From the NCBI GenBank assembly GCA_900316245.1, contig ONCE01000007.1, positions 1 through 64,000 of the forward strand: a DNA stretch of 64,000 nt. The letters run 5' to 3'. Source of the stretch: an uncultured Bacteroidales bacterium (lineage in GTDB: Bacteria > Bacteroidota > Bacteroidia > Bacteroidales > UBA932). This document shows, piece after piece, positions 35,588 through 44,868 of the stretch. The translations under genes were made by a program, and so were the position numbers. Under the pieces are notes generated by a model that was given only the letters and a program-made list of their open reading frames with translations, was not told where the DNA came from and ran no database searches. How positions within the stretch are numbered: position 1 is the stretch's first letter; each line of letters starts with the position of its first letter.

Positions 35588-37213
35588 CTAGAACCTCCAG
35601 CCTATGGTAAGCAGGCCATCCAGCATGGCGCTCCTGACTTTTACCTCCGGTGTAAGGATGGAATCATCCACCACCTTGTAGTAGAACTGGTTGGGATTGG
35701 GGGCGTAATAATAGTTATAAGGGATGACGTAATCTGCCGGCACAAAGCGGGCGCGGACGGCGGCATCCAGGAAGAAACTGCCAAAGGAGAAACCGGCACC
35801 CACGGACAGGTTGTGCTTGAGAAGGGTATGCTCCCTTTCTCCATTGGTGATAAGGTTGTAACCGGCACGCAGGGCCACACCGGGCGTCACCTTAACCTCT
35901 GCTCCCAGACGCAACTGATGGCTGGCTGTGAGCAAGTCCCTGATATCCTGGTTCACCTCCGAGAAGGAGCCGATGGAATAGCCATTGTCACTGCGGGAAC
36001 GGAAAGCGGAGGAGGCATAATTGACAAACTCATAGTCTGCGCTCACCACGGCCACATTACCGATGGCATACGCCAGGCCCAGGTTGGCACGGAAAGGAGT
36101 ACGCAGGGCGTAGATCCAGTCGTCCTCGGGGCTGCTGGCGCTGCCGCCATAGTGGCCGGAGAGAGTTACCTCACCGGAATAGCCGTAGCGCTCGCGGATA
36201 TTGAGCATAGTGGGCGTCTGCACGGCTGCACCGATGCGCAGGCCGGCGACGGGACGCCACAGCATACCCAATTTGAAATAGACGCCGTTGCCATCCAGGC
36301 GGTAGTTGCGCTTCATCCGCAGCGACTCAAACCGGGCGGTGGTACCGTCTGAGTACTCGATGACAGGGAACGCATCCGGATTGTCAGGCGTTTCCCTCCA
36401 GTACTCGGACAGGGAATAATGCAGCGTGGTCACACCCAGGTTGGCACCGATGTAGAACTTGTCGGAGAAGTTGAGGGCGTAGTTGAGCAGGATGTCGTGC
36501 TTGCTGCCGCGGGTCTGCTGACCATACTCCTGGTAAACGGGAGCGGCCAGACGGAAATTCCCATCCGGATCAATGATTTCCGTAAGGGCCACATAGGCAC
36601 CGTCACGGCCGGCCACACTGTTGAACATACCGGCACGGTAACCGGTCATATCCACCCAGGCGGGCATACGGGTAGGGTCTCCGCTGTAATACCAGTCTTC
36701 GTTGTCCAGTACGTTGGAGGCGAATCCGTCTGCCGACGAGGCCAGCGAAGCGGCGTAGGAATTGTCGTCGTTTACGCCGGATGCGTTGAAGCGACCGGTA
36801 AAGTTATTGGTGGCGTTGACCACAAAGCCGAAGGACATCCTCCTCAGGCCCGACCGGCGGCCGGTATCCAGATTGAAGATGAATCCCACGTTGGGCATCT
36901 TGACCCCACCGTAGAAAGTGTTCCGCTTGTCTGCCATATACGGCATTCCGTCTGCCGGGCCTACATTGGCCAGGGAGAAGGTGAAGCCGGGCGTAATCTC
37001 AAACTGGGAATACGAAGCCACGGCCGAACCGGCGGGATTGAACGTCAGGGAACCGGCATCTCCGCCGATGGCGGTAAGGGCATTGCCCATACCCACACTG
37101 CGGGCCGTTCCGGAATAGTTATTCTCAGAAAACAGCAGGGCGTCCTGCCAGGTCTGGGCCCCGGCGGCCACAGCCACTGTGGCACCCAGGACAAAACATA
37201 TGATTTTTTTCAT
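35588..37213 (-). CDS. Outer-membrane transport protein, OmpP1/FadL/TodX-like
   Basis: 541 residues with signal peptide (KKIICFVLGATVAVAAGAQ) and an early ARSVGMGNALTAIGGDAGSLTFNPAG segment, which is the FadL/OmpP1 hatch pattern. The rest alternates like a 14-strand beta barrel and ends in Phe (LTIGWRF). FadL proteins pass hydrophobic compounds such as long-chain fatty acids across the outer membrane; the substrate here is not known. It lies 19 bases downstream of the aromatic/Ser-rich lipoprotein gene, probably in one transcript. Confidence 0.88.
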   Translation of the reverse strand: MKKIICFVLGATVAVAAGAQTWQDALLFSENNYSGTARSVGMGNALTAIGGDAGSLTFNPAGSAVASYSQFEITPGFTFSLANVGPADGMPYMADKRNTFYGGVKMPNVGFIFNLDTGRRSGLRRMSFGFVVNATNNFTGRFNASGVNDDNSYAASLASSADGFASNVLDNEDWYYSGDPTRMPAWVDMTGYRAGMFNSVAGRDGAYVALTEIIDPDGNFRLAAPVYQEYGQQTRGSKHDILLNYALNFSDKFYIGANLGVTTLHYSLSEYWRETPDNPDAFPVIEYSDGTTARFESLRMKRNYRLDGNGVYFKLGMLWRPVAGLRIGAAVQTPTMLNIRERYGYSGEVTLSGHYGGSASSPEDDWIYALRTPFRANLGLAYAIGNVAVVSADYEFVNYASSAFRSRSDNGYSIGSFSEVNQDIRDLLTASHQLRLGAEVKVTPGVALRAGYNLITNGEREHTLLKHNLSVGAGFSFGSFFLDAAVRARFVPADYVIPYNYYYAPNPNQFYYKVVDDSILTPEVKVRSAMLDGLLTIGWRF

Positions 37214-37232
37214 AACTGTCTAGATTAATTGC

Positions 37233-38441
37233 CTAACGGCGACGGGATCCACCACCCCCACCGTAAGAACCGCCTCCGGAATAACCGCCGCCCGAGGAAC
37301 GGGTGGAGCCGCCACCGGAATAACCGCCACCGGAAGAACGCGTGCTGCCAGAGGAGCGCGTGCTGCTGCCGGAAGAACGGTAGCTGGAAGCACCGGAAGA
37401 GGAACGGACATCCGTGCTGCCGCTGGAGCGGTAGTTGGAAGAACCGGAAGAGCGGGTGCTGCCGGCAGAAGAACGGACGTTGCTACTGCTCCTGCTACCG
37501 CTGCCGGCCGAACGATAGTTGGAAGGACGGCGGGAAGAAGAAGCCGAAGAGCGCGTGGAAGAGCTGCTGCTGCCGGAAGTAACGGAGCGGGTGCTGCTGC
37601 CGGACGCAGAATGGGTTACGGTAGAAGGAGCCCGCGTTACGCCGGAAGAGCGGCGACTGGAAGATCCCACCACGGAAGAACGCGTGGAAGCGCCGGTACG
37701 GGCCGATGAGCCGCTGCGCACGCCGCCCGAGGCCTTGGTGGCCCGGGAAACGCTGCTGCGGGAAGCCGCAGCGTGGCGGGAATAGCTGCTGTGGGTAGCG
37801 GCACCGCGGGCCGAGAAGTTACCCTCCCGGTGACCCAGACTCATGGCGTGGCTGCGGTGAATACGGGTTGCGCCGCCCCAGTGGTAAGGATAGTAATAGC
37901 CCGCGTAATGGCCGGGATAGAACCGGTTCCAGTACCAGGAGTCATAATACCAGGAATGGTAGAAGGACGAGTGGTACCAGGGGCCGTACCAGTAAGGATC
38001 TCCATACCAATATCCCCAACGGTCATAATACCAAGGGTCGTAATACCACGAAGAGTAATACCAGGGACTGCGGTACCAAGGTCTCCACCCCCAGGAATAA
38101 TAGTAGTCACTCAGATACCACGGCCTGAAAGCCCAGGAATAGTTCCAGGACCAGGACGGGGAATCCCAAACCGTTATGGTATTGTCTTTAAGGGAGAAAC
38201 GGATGTTCTTGCCTTCCGGAATCACCAGGGTGTCTCCGGCGCTAAGGATATAAGCCTCGGAGGAGTGGGAATCGGCCAGCAGATTGTCCAGTTCTTCATT
38301 GGTCGGGGCCGGTTGCTGGGCCACAACGGAAGGACGGGAGTAGATACCGTCATCAAAGGCCTGGCTCTGAAGACGGCTTGTGGTAGAGCATGAAAGGGCG
38401 GCCAGAAGCATCAGAATGCCTGCCATAAATCTCTTTTTCAT
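37233..38441 (-). CDS. Low-complexity lipoprotein: Trp/Tyr-rich middle, Ser/Arg/Gly-rich tail
   Basis: 402 residues of unrecognised function. A lipoprotein signal peptide ends in LSC (Cys18). A short ordered part (about 60-90, EAYILSAGDTLVIPEGKNIRF) precedes about 100 residues dominated by Trp and Tyr (units like YYSSWYYDPWYYDRW), then about 200 residues of Ser with Arg and Gly (SSTRSS, YRSSGS, GGGYSGGGS), ending GGGGSRRR. The composition suggests a surface-exposed, adhesive or condensate-like protein, but this is speculation. It has an unusually perfect Shine-Dalgarno and is followed by the OmpP1-like gene. Confidence 0.8.
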   Translation of the reverse strand: MKKRFMAGILMLLAALSCSTTSRLQSQAFDDGIYSRPSVVAQQPAPTNEELDNLLADSHSSEAYILSAGDTLVIPEGKNIRFSLKDNTITVWDSPSWSWNYSWAFRPWYLSDYYYSWGWRPWYRSPWYYSSWYYDPWYYDRWGYWYGDPYWYGPWYHSSFYHSWYYDSWYWNRFYPGHYAGYYYPYHWGGATRIHRSHAMSLGHREGNFSARGAATHSSYSRHAAASRSSVSRATKASGGVRSGSSARTGASTRSSVVGSSSRRSSGVTRAPSTVTHSASGSSTRSVTSGSSSSSTRSSASSSRRPSNYRSAGSGSRSSSNVRSSAGSTRSSGSSNYRSSGSTDVRSSSGASSYRSSGSSTRSSGSTRSSGGGYSGGGSTRSSGGGYSGGGSYGGGGGSRRR

Positions 38442-38448
38442 AATCTTT

Positions 38449-38455
38449 ACCTCCT
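38449..38455 (-). promoter_or_regulatory. Strong Shine-Dalgarno AGGAGGT before the low-complexity lipoprotein
   Basis: Minus-strand AGGAGGT with a 7-base spacer to the ATG at 38441. It is a full match to the anti-Shine-Dalgarno, while the other genes in this window have none or weak ones, as is usual in Bacteroidota. Confidence 0.8.
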
Positions 38456-38475
38456 AATAATCCAATAAAAATAAG

Positions 38476-38483
38476 TATCTTTG
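38476..38483 (+). promoter_or_regulatory. -7 box TATCTTTG upstream of proS
   Basis: Exact match, 108 bases before proS. The resulting long leader contains two inverted repeats, TTACTC-AG-GAGTAA and AATGCA-N11-TGCATT, between about 38502 and 38537. Confidence 0.55.
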
Positions 38484-38591
38484 TGCCGGTTAAAAATCGG
38501 CCTTACTCAGGAGTAATGCAATTTTTGTACCTGCATTCCCCTATTTAGGCAACAATATTAAGCACAAATACAAAAAAAAGCAAATAAGATT

Positions 38592-40070
38592 ATGGCAAAA
38601 GAGGTAACCAAAAGGGAAGAAAACTATTCCCAGTGGTACAATGACCTGGTAGTAAAAGCAGACCTGGCCGAGCAGTCCGCCGTACGCGGCTGTATGGTCA
38701 TCAAACCCTATGGCTATGCCATTTGGGAGAAGATGCAGGGCATCCTGGACGGCATGTTCAAGGAGACCGGCGTAAAGAACGCCTACTTCCCCCTGTTCAT
38801 CCCCAAGAGTTTCTTCAGCCGTGAGGCCGAACACGTGGCCGGCTTTGCCAAGGAATGCGCCGTGGTTACCCACCACCGCCTGATGAACGACCCTAACGGC
38901 AACGGCATCGTGGTGGATCCGGAAGCCAAGCTGGAAGAGGAACTCATTGTCCGTCCCACCTCCGAAACCATTATCTGGAACACCTACAAGGGCTGGGTCC
39001 ACTCCTGGAGAGACCTTCCCATCCTGTGCAACCAGTGGTGCAACGTAGTGCGCTGGGAAATGCGCACCCGTCTGTTCCTCCGCACGGCCGAATTCCTCTG
39101 GCAGGAGGGCCATACCGCCCACGCCACCGCCCAGGAGGCCGAAGCCCGCAAAGAGCAGATGGTCAACGTATACGCCAAGTTTGCCCGTGAGGTGATGGCC
39201 CTTCCCGTGGTAGTGGGTCACAAGAGCCCCGGCGAGCGTTTTGCCGGCGCCCTGGACACTATGACCATCGAGGCCCTGATGCAGGACGGCAAGGCCCTGC
39301 AGGCCGGTACGTCCCACTTCCTGGGCCAGAACTTTGCCAAGAGCTTTGACGTCCAGTTCACCAACGCAGAAGGCAAGCAGGACTTTGTCTGGGCTACTTC
39401 CTGGGGCGTGAGCACCCGTCTGATGGGTGCCCTCATCATGGCCCACGGAGACGACAACGGCCTGGTCCTTCCTCCGGCCCTGGCTCCCATCCAGGTTGTG
39501 ATGGTTCCCATCTACAAGAGCGACGAGGAACGTAGCGCCGTGCTGGACAAGATGTACGAGCTCAAGAAGGCCCTGGAAGCCAAGGGCCACAGCGTAGAGA
39601 TTGACGACAGAGACACCCTCCGTCCCGGCTTCAAGTTTGCCGAGTGGGAGCTCAAGGGCGTTCCCGTGCGTCTGGCTATGGGTCCCCGCGACCTCCAGAA
39701 CGGCACCGTGGAAGTGGCCCGCAGAGATACCCTGGAAAAGATCTCCGAACCTCTGGAAGGTCTGGAAGACCGCATCATCGGCCTGCTGGACGATATCCAG
39801 AAGAGCATTTACAACAAGGCCCTCGCCTTCCGCGACGCTTCCATCCGCAAGGTGGATACCTGGGAGCAGTTCAAGGAAGAAATCGAGAAGGGCGGCTTCC
39901 TGCTCTGCCACTGGGACGGCACGGCCGAGACCGAGGCCAGGATCCAGGAAGAGACCAAGGCTACCATCCGCTGCATCCCCGTGGACAGCGCCGTGTGCAT
40001 GGAAGAAGGCAAGTGCATCTACACCGGCAAGCCTTCCCACCAGAGAGTTCTCTTTGCCCGTTCTTACTAA
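38592..40070 (+). CDS. proS: Prolyl-tRNA synthetase (archaeal/eukaryal-like, ProS type 3)
   Basis: 492 residues. Class II synthetase whose motifs are [13 protein letters not shown] (motif 1 region), [14 protein letters not shown] and [28 protein letters not shown] (motif 2), and a C-terminal zinc-binding-like domain ending VLFARSY (terminal Tyr, typical of this type). It lacks the INS editing domain of bacterial ProS, which fits with a separate YbaK-type deacylase at the left end of the window. It is followed by the DUF3078 gene after 7 bases. Confidence 0.96.
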   Translation: MAKEVTKREENYSQWYNDLVVKADLAEQSAVRGCMVIKPYGYAIWEKMQGILDGMFKETGVKNAYFPLFIPKSFFSREAEHVAGFAKECAVVTHHRLMNDPNGNGIVVDPEAKLEEELIVRPTSETIIWNTYKGWVHSWRDLPILCNQWCNVVRWEMRTRLFLRTAEFLWQEGHTAHATAQEAEARKEQMVNVYAKFAREVMALPVVVGHKSPGERFAGALDTMTIEALMQDGKALQAGTSHFLGQNFAKSFDVQFTNAEGKQDFVWATSWGVSTRLMGALIMAHGDDNGLVLPPALAPIQVVMVPIYKSDEERSAVLDKMYELKKALEAKGHSVEIDDRDTLRPGFKFAEWELKGVPVRLAMGPRDLQNGTVEVARRDTLEKISEPLEGLEDRIIGLLDDIQKSIYNKALAFRDASIRKVDTWEQFKEEIEKGGFLLCHWDGTAETEARIQEETKATIRCIPVDSAVCMEEGKCIYTGKPSHQRVLFARSY

Positions 40071-40077
40071 ACTTGAT

Positions 40078-41103
40078 ATGAAACGTATTCTTCTCACCCT
40101 CTCCCTCCTGGCTGCCGCCACGGTGGCCTGGGGTCAGAACACCCAGGAGGCGGCCGCCGCCGCTGCCGCTGCCCTCAGCGCTGCAGAGGATGTTCCCGTG
40201 AAGGAAGAAAAGCCCAAGTACTGGACCAACACCTTTAACGCCAACCTCAACTTTGGCCAGACTTATCTGAGCCAGTGGGTGGCCGGCGGTTTCAACAACA
40301 TCAGCGTCACCGCCAACGTGGACGCCGTAGCCAAGTTCGCCAAGGGCAAGGCCCTGGGCAACTCCCGCATCCAGCTGGAGTACGGCCAGCTGTACTCGGC
40401 CGACAAGCCCATCTTCCAGAAGACCAAAGACCGTATCTATCTGGAGTCCAAGTGGGGTTATCAGACTTCGGTGAAGAACCTGGCTTATTCCGCCAGCATC
40501 GACTTCAAGACGCAGTTCGGCAAGAACTACACCTACGGAACCCCCAAGGAATACCAGGGAGACGAGCCCACCCGGGAGGACTGGCTCATTGCCCGCACCC
40601 TCAAGTCCGGCTTCCTTGCACCCGCCTACCTCAATATCGGTGTGGGTGCCCTCTGGACCCCGGCACCCTGGATTTCCATCAACGTGGCCCCGCTCTCCGG
40701 CGGTGGTGTGCTGGTGACCATTCCCGAACTCAGAAAGACGTACGGTATGGATCTCCGGGAAGGCAGTGAGACGGAATACACCAACTTCCGCGCAGAATTC
40801 GGTGCCCAGATCAAGGTGGATATGGCGTGGGTGGTCAACGACGTCTTCTCCTACTCCACCCAGGTAACCGCCTTCTACAACTACCTTACGCCCAAGATGG
40901 AACCCCGTATCACCTGGGATAACAAGATCTCCTGGAAGGTGGTCAAGTTCTTTGCCATCAACCTGAGCACCAACCTCATCTACGACCCTCGTGTGCTGGT
41001 ACGCGACACGGACAAGACTACACCCGGACTGGAGGCCAAGGGCGTTCAGTTCAAGGAATACTGCGAGTTAGGTTTCACCTATACCATCACCCGTAAGCAC
41101 TAG
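40078..41103 (+). CDS. DUF3078 outer-membrane-type protein
   Basis: 341 residues with signal peptide (ILLTLSLLAAATVAWGQ) followed by an Ala run and the DUF3078 core: YWTNTFNANLNFGQTYLSQWVAGGFNN, then alternating beta-barrel-like strands to GFTYTITRKH. DUF3078 proteins are common in Bacteroidota and presumed to be outer-membrane proteins of unknown role. The ATG at 40078 gives the signal peptide; the longer frame overlaps proS and was discarded. It is likely co-transcribed with proS and tilS. Confidence 0.88.
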   Translation: MKRILLTLSLLAAATVAWGQNTQEAAAAAAAALSAAEDVPVKEEKPKYWTNTFNANLNFGQTYLSQWVAGGFNNISVTANVDAVAKFAKGKALGNSRIQLEYGQLYSADKPIFQKTKDRIYLESKWGYQTSVKNLAYSASIDFKTQFGKNYTYGTPKEYQGDEPTREDWLIARTLKSGFLAPAYLNIGVGALWTPAPWISINVAPLSGGGVLVTIPELRKTYGMDLREGSETEYTNFRAEFGAQIKVDMAWVVNDVFSYSTQVTAFYNYLTPKMEPRITWDNKISWKVVKFFAINLSTNLIYDPRVLVRDTDKTTPGLEAKGVQFKEYCELGFTYTITRKH

Positions 41104-41107
41104 GCCG

Positions 41108-42283
41108 ATGCTTCTCGTTGCAGTCAGCGGAGGCATCGATTCTATGTGCCTGGCAGAAAAGGTCCGTCTGGAAGGCGGGCCTTTCGCCATTGCACACTGC
41201 AACTTCGGCCTGAGGGGAGAAGAAAGCGACGGCGATGAGGCCTTCGTAAAAGAATGGGCCGATCAGTACGGCATTCCCCTCCACATCCGGCGCTTTGAAA
41301 CCGAGGCCTTTGCCGCCCGGGAGGGCATCAGCATCGAGATGGCCGCCCGCCGCCTGCGGTACCACTGGTTCGGGCAGCTGTGCCGGGAACACGGTTACGA
41401 AGCCGTAGCCGTGGCCCACAACGCCAACGACAACGCCGAGACCCTCCTCCTGAATCTCCTGAGGGGAACCGGCCTCAAGGGCCTTCTAGGGATGAAGGCC
41501 GAAGGGAAGATTCCCGACCCCAACTTCACCGACATTCCCCTGCTGAGACCCCTGCTGGGAATGACCCGCGAGGAGATTGAGGCCTTCGCCGCCGAGCACG
41601 GACTCGCCTGGAGAGAAGACCGCACCAACGCCTGCAACGACTTCAAACGCAATAAGATCCGTAACCAGGTTTTCCCAATCTTCAAAGAGATTAACCCCTC
41701 TTTCATCCAAACTCTGAATAGTGATATACAGAGGTTCTCAGAGGAGATTTCGTGCGGCGCGATGGACTTTTTTGGCGCTCATCAGAGCGCCCGGCCGTAC
41801 CCGGGACTTTGCGACAGCAAAGTCGTTGAGGGAGAAAAGGCCGCGGGGGATAATAGGGGGCAGAGCCCCCTCACATTCGGGGGTGGCGAAGGTTCTGAGG
41901 ACAACACTTCCTCCGAAAGTGACAACATTTCTCCCGAAAAAGAAGAATTCACTATTACTGAGGAGGTTTGGGACGGAAGTGGAGAGGTGAAGCAGCCGGA
42001 AGGGATGCTGATCCTGGATGCTGACAAGGCCGGAGAACTGACAGAGGGCCGATGGGAGACTGGAGACTGGATTAGGCCCCTGGGAGCTCCCGGAAAAAAG
42101 AAACTGCAGGACTGGTTCACGGACCATCACGTCCCGGTGGATGAAAAACCGTTCATCCCCCTCTACAAGAGCACCAAAGACCCGCACCACGTGCTGGCCA
42201 TCGCCGGCCGGTGCATCGACCACTCGGTCCGCGTGACCGCCGCCACCCGCCGAATCCTTCGGATTTCAGAAAAAAAGTGGTAA
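41108..42283 (+). CDS. tilS: tRNA(Ile)-lysidine synthase with an inserted hairpin-rich segment
   Basis: 391 residues. TilS converts the wobble C of tRNA(Ile)(CAU) to lysidine. The PP-loop SGGIDSM (7-13) is nearly at the N-terminus, about 15-20 residues earlier than in most homologues, and no start lies upstream. HNANDNAETLLLNLLRGTGLKGL and the RNKIRN motif are intact. Residues about 213-278, where the central domain should be, are low in complexity (Gly/Ser/Glu-rich) and encoded by DNA full of hairpins. The C-terminal domain (WIRPLGAPGKKKLQDWFTDHHVP) is intact. The stop codon is part of the gpmI -7 box. Confidence 0.9.
   Translation: MLLVAVSGGIDSMCLAEKVRLEGGPFAIAHCNFGLRGEESDGDEAFVKEWADQYGIPLHIRRFETEAFAAREGISIEMAARRLRYHWFGQLCREHGYEAVAVAHNANDNAETLLLNLLRGTGLKGLLGMKAEGKIPDPNFTDIPLLRPLLGMTREEIEAFAAEHGLAWREDRTNACNDFKRNKIRNQVFPIFKEINPSFIQTLNSDIQRFSEEISCGAMDFFGAHQSARPYPGLCDSKVVEGEKAAGDNRGQSPLTFGGGEGSEDNTSSESDNISPEKEEFTITEEVWDGSGEVKQPEGMLILDADKAGELTEGRWETGDWIRPLGAPGKKKLQDWFTDHHVPVDEKPFIPLYKSTKDPHHVLAIAGRCIDHSVRVTAATRRILRISEKKW
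41746..41941 (+). repeat. Hairpin-rich in-frame insertion within tilS
   Basis: Three perfect hairpins, GGCGCTC-ATCA-GAGCGCC (41774-41791), GACTTTGC-GACA-GCAAAGTC (41805-41824) and AGGGGGC-AGA-GCCCCCT (41855-41871), are followed by a 21-base imperfect tandem repeat (41900-41920, 41921-41941). AGGTTCT-(CA)-GAGGA occurs at both borders (41732-41745 and 41890-41901). The reading frame stays open throughout. Confidence 0.65.
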
Positions 42284-42288
42284 CTTTG
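42281..42288 (+). promoter_or_regulatory. -7 box TAACTTTG for gpmI
   Basis: Exact match whose first three bases are the tilS stop codon. Leader of about 60 bases to the gpmI ATG, containing a GC-rich GCGTACGC palindrome. Confidence 0.7.
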
Positions 42289-42351
42289 CAGACTTGACGC
42301 GCACGCGCGAAGCGTACGCAATTACATAGTTTAATCAGAACAAAAGACAAT

Positions 42352-43872
42352 ATGAACCGTAAAGTACTTCTTATGATTCTGGACGGCTGGGGAGAAGGCC
42401 GCCACGACTATTCCAACGCCATCTGGACCCAGGGCACGCCCAACATTGACGCTCTCCGCGCCAAGTATCCTTATGGCCACCTGCAGGCCTGCGGCGAGTA
42501 CGTAGGTCTTCCGGACGGCCAGATGGGCAACTCCGAGGTGGGTCATATGAACCTGGGCGCCGGACGCGTGGTATACCAGGATCTGGTGAAGATCAATATC
42601 GCCTGCCGTGAGCACAAGCTCCTGGAGAACAAAGAAATCAAGGCCGCATACGAGTACGTAAAGAAGAGCGGCAAGAAACTGCACCTGATGGGCCTCACCT
42701 CCCACGGTGGCGTCCACAGCTCCCTGGACCACGTGTACGAATTCTTGCGCGTAGCCAAGGAAGAAGGCCTGGACAAAGTGTACGTGCACGCCTTTATGGA
42801 CGGCCGTGACACGGACCCTCACAGCGGACTGGGCTTCGTGAAAGAACTGGAAGAAAAGATGGCCCAGACCACCGGTAAGGTGGCTACCGTCTGCGGCCGC
42901 TTCTATGCGATGGACCGTGACAAGCGCTGGGCCCGCGTAAAGGAAGCCTACGACCTCCTGGTAGAAGGCAAGGGCAACGAATTTGAGAGCGCTCAGGCCG
43001 GTATCCAGGCCAGCTACGATGCAGACGTAACCGACGAATTCATCAAGCCCATCGTAGTTACCGAGAACGGCAAGCCCGTGGCCACCATCGAGGAAGGAGA
43101 TGCCATCATCTTCTACAACTTCCGCAACGACCGCGCCCGCGAGCTCACCTCCGTCCTCACCCAGCAGGATATGCCGGAAGAAGGTATGCACACCATTCCG
43201 CTGTACTACTGCTGCCTCACTCCTTACGACGCTTCCTTCAAGGGCGTGCACATCCTCTTTGACAAGGAACTGGTGCAGGACACCCTGGGAGAGACCGTTT
43301 CCAAGGCCGGCAAGCACCAGCTCCGCATTGCCGAAACCGAGAAATACGCCCACGTCACCTTCTTCTTCAACGGCGGCCGTGAGACCGTGTTCGAGAACGA
43401 GGAACGCATCCTGGTGAACAGCCCCAAGGTTCCCACCTACGACATCCTGCCCCAGATGAGCGCCCCCGAAGTGGCCGAAAAGCTCATAGACCAGATCCGC
43501 AGCGAGAAGCAGGATATGATCATCCTCAACTTCGCCAACGGCGATATGGTGGGCCACACCGGCATCTATCCCGCCGTTACCCAGGCCGTGGCCTGCATCG
43601 ACAGACTGGTGGGCCAGGTGGTAAAAGAGGCCATTGACCACGACTACGTGGTGCTCCTCACCGCCGACCACGGCAACGCAGACTTTGAAGTAAACCCCGA
43701 CGGTACCCCCAACACCGCCCACTCCCTGAACATCGTTCAGTTTGTGGTAATCAACGCCGGTGACGAGGTAAAGACCGTGAAGGACGGCGCCCTCTGCAAC
43801 GTGGCTCCTACCATCCTCAAGCTGATGGGTATTCCTCAGCCCGCTGCCATGACGGCCGAACCTCTTATCTAA
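42352..43872 (+). CDS. gpmI: 2,3-bisphosphoglycerate-independent phosphoglycerate mutase
   Basis: 506 residues. Mn-dependent mutase that interconverts 3- and 2-phosphoglycerate. It has the alkaline-phosphatase-like core with LMILDGWG at the start, the phosphoserine nucleophile in [11 protein letters not shown] (Ser61), the [14 protein letters not shown] and MDGRDTDP blocks, and the metal site LTADHGNAD near the C-terminus. It is followed after 3 bases by lpxD. Confidence 0.97.
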   Translation: MNRKVLLMILDGWGEGRHDYSNAIWTQGTPNIDALRAKYPYGHLQACGEYVGLPDGQMGNSEVGHMNLGAGRVVYQDLVKINIACREHKLLENKEIKAAYEYVKKSGKKLHLMGLTSHGGVHSSLDHVYEFLRVAKEEGLDKVYVHAFMDGRDTDPHSGLGFVKELEEKMAQTTGKVATVCGRFYAMDRDKRWARVKEAYDLLVEGKGNEFESAQAGIQASYDADVTDEFIKPIVVTENGKPVATIEEGDAIIFYNFRNDRARELTSVLTQQDMPEEGMHTIPLYYCCLTPYDASFKGVHILFDKELVQDTLGETVSKAGKHQLRIAETEKYAHVTFFFNGGRETVFENEERILVNSPKVPTYDILPQMSAPEVAEKLIDQIRSEKQDMIILNFANGDMVGHTGIYPAVTQAVACIDRLVGQVVKEAIDHDYVVLLTADHGNADFEVNPDGTPNTAHSLNIVQFVVINAGDEVKTVKDGALCNVAPTILKLMGIPQPAAMTAEPLI

Positions 43873-43875
43873 GCA

Positions 43876-44865
43876 ATGGAACTTACCGCCAAATTCTTAG
43901 CCCAGCTTCTGAAGGGCACCGTAGAGGGCGACGAAAACGCCAAGGCTACCAAGTTTGCCAAGATTGAACACGGCAAGCCCGGTACCCTGAGCTTTTTTGC
44001 CAATCCCAAATACGAGGAGTTTGTCTACACCAGCCAGGCTTCCATCCTCATCGTGGACAAGAGCTTCGAGCCCAAACAGCCCGTCAAGGCTACGATGGTC
44101 CGGGTAGACAATGCCTACTCTTCCATCGCAGACCTCCTCAAATATGTATCGGCCCAGAAACAGAAGGCCAAAAGGCACCGCAGCCTGCTGGCCCGCTGGC
44201 ACTTCTCCACGCACTTTGGCAAGAAGGTGTACCTGGCCGCCTACAGCTATGTGGGCCGCCACGTAACCATCGGGGACAATACCGTCATCCACGAGCACGT
44301 TACCATTGGGGACAACACCGTCATTGGCAAAAACTGCATCATTTATCCGGGCGTAGTCATCTATCCTGGAATGATTATTGGAAATAACGTAATCCTGCAC
44401 GCCGGATGCATCATCGGCGGTGACGGCTTTGGCAACGCCCCGCGTCCGGACGGCAGCTGGGAGAAGATAGAGCACCTGGGCAACGTAATCATTGGAGACG
44501 ACGTAGAGATTGGCTGCAACACCACCGTGGACCGCGCCCAGATGGAATCCACCGTCATTGGCAACGGCGTGCGCATTGACAACCTTTGTATGATAGCCCA
44601 CAACGTTGTCATCGGAGACCACACTGTGATGGCGGCCCAGACGGGCATCGCCGGCTCCACCGAGGTGGGCAAGTACTGCATCTTCGCCGGGCAGGTGGGC
44701 ATCGCCGGCCACGCCAAGATAGCCGACCACACCACCATCCTGGCCCAGGGAGGCGTGATGGGCAACATCCGCAAGGAAGGCCAGACGCTGCTGGGCTCGC
44801 CGGTGATGGACGCCAAACAGTATATCAAAGCCTATGCTTTGTTTAAACGCGCCGCGGAAGAATAA
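43876..44865 (+). CDS. lpxD: UDP-3-O-acylglucosamine N-acyltransferase
   Basis: 329 residues. LpxD adds the second hydroxyacyl chain in lipid A synthesis. An N-terminal uridine-binding domain (about 1-95) is followed by a left-handed beta-helix of hexapeptide repeats ([27 protein letters not shown], and others) with the catalytic His in [12 protein letters not shown] or IAHNVVIG. It leads the lpxD-lpxC-lpxA cluster and is 3 bases from lpxC. Confidence 0.96.
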   Translation: MELTAKFLAQLLKGTVEGDENAKATKFAKIEHGKPGTLSFFANPKYEEFVYTSQASILIVDKSFEPKQPVKATMVRVDNAYSSIADLLKYVSAQKQKAKRHRSLLARWHFSTHFGKKVYLAAYSYVGRHVTIGDNTVIHEHVTIGDNTVIGKNCIIYPGVVIYPGMIIGNNVILHAGCIIGGDGFGNAPRPDGSWEKIEHLGNVIIGDDVEIGCNTTVDRAQMESTVIGNGVRIDNLCMIAHNVVIGDHTVMAAQTGIAGSTEVGKYCIFAGQVGIAGHAKIADHTTILAQGGVMGNIRKEGQTLLGSPVMDAKQYIKAYALFKRAAEE

Positions 44866-44868
44866 AGA

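Noticed and set aside
37260-37760. Recurrent GGAAGAACGG/CTGCTGCCGG words suggestive of direct repeats or a CRISPR
   Set aside because: They encode the Ser/Arg/Gly-rich tail of the lipoprotein; spacing is irregular and follows codons.
39601-40077. N-terminal extension of the DUF3078 protein into proS
   Set aside because: The extension is out-of-frame proS sequence; the ATG at 40078 gives a proper signal peptide.
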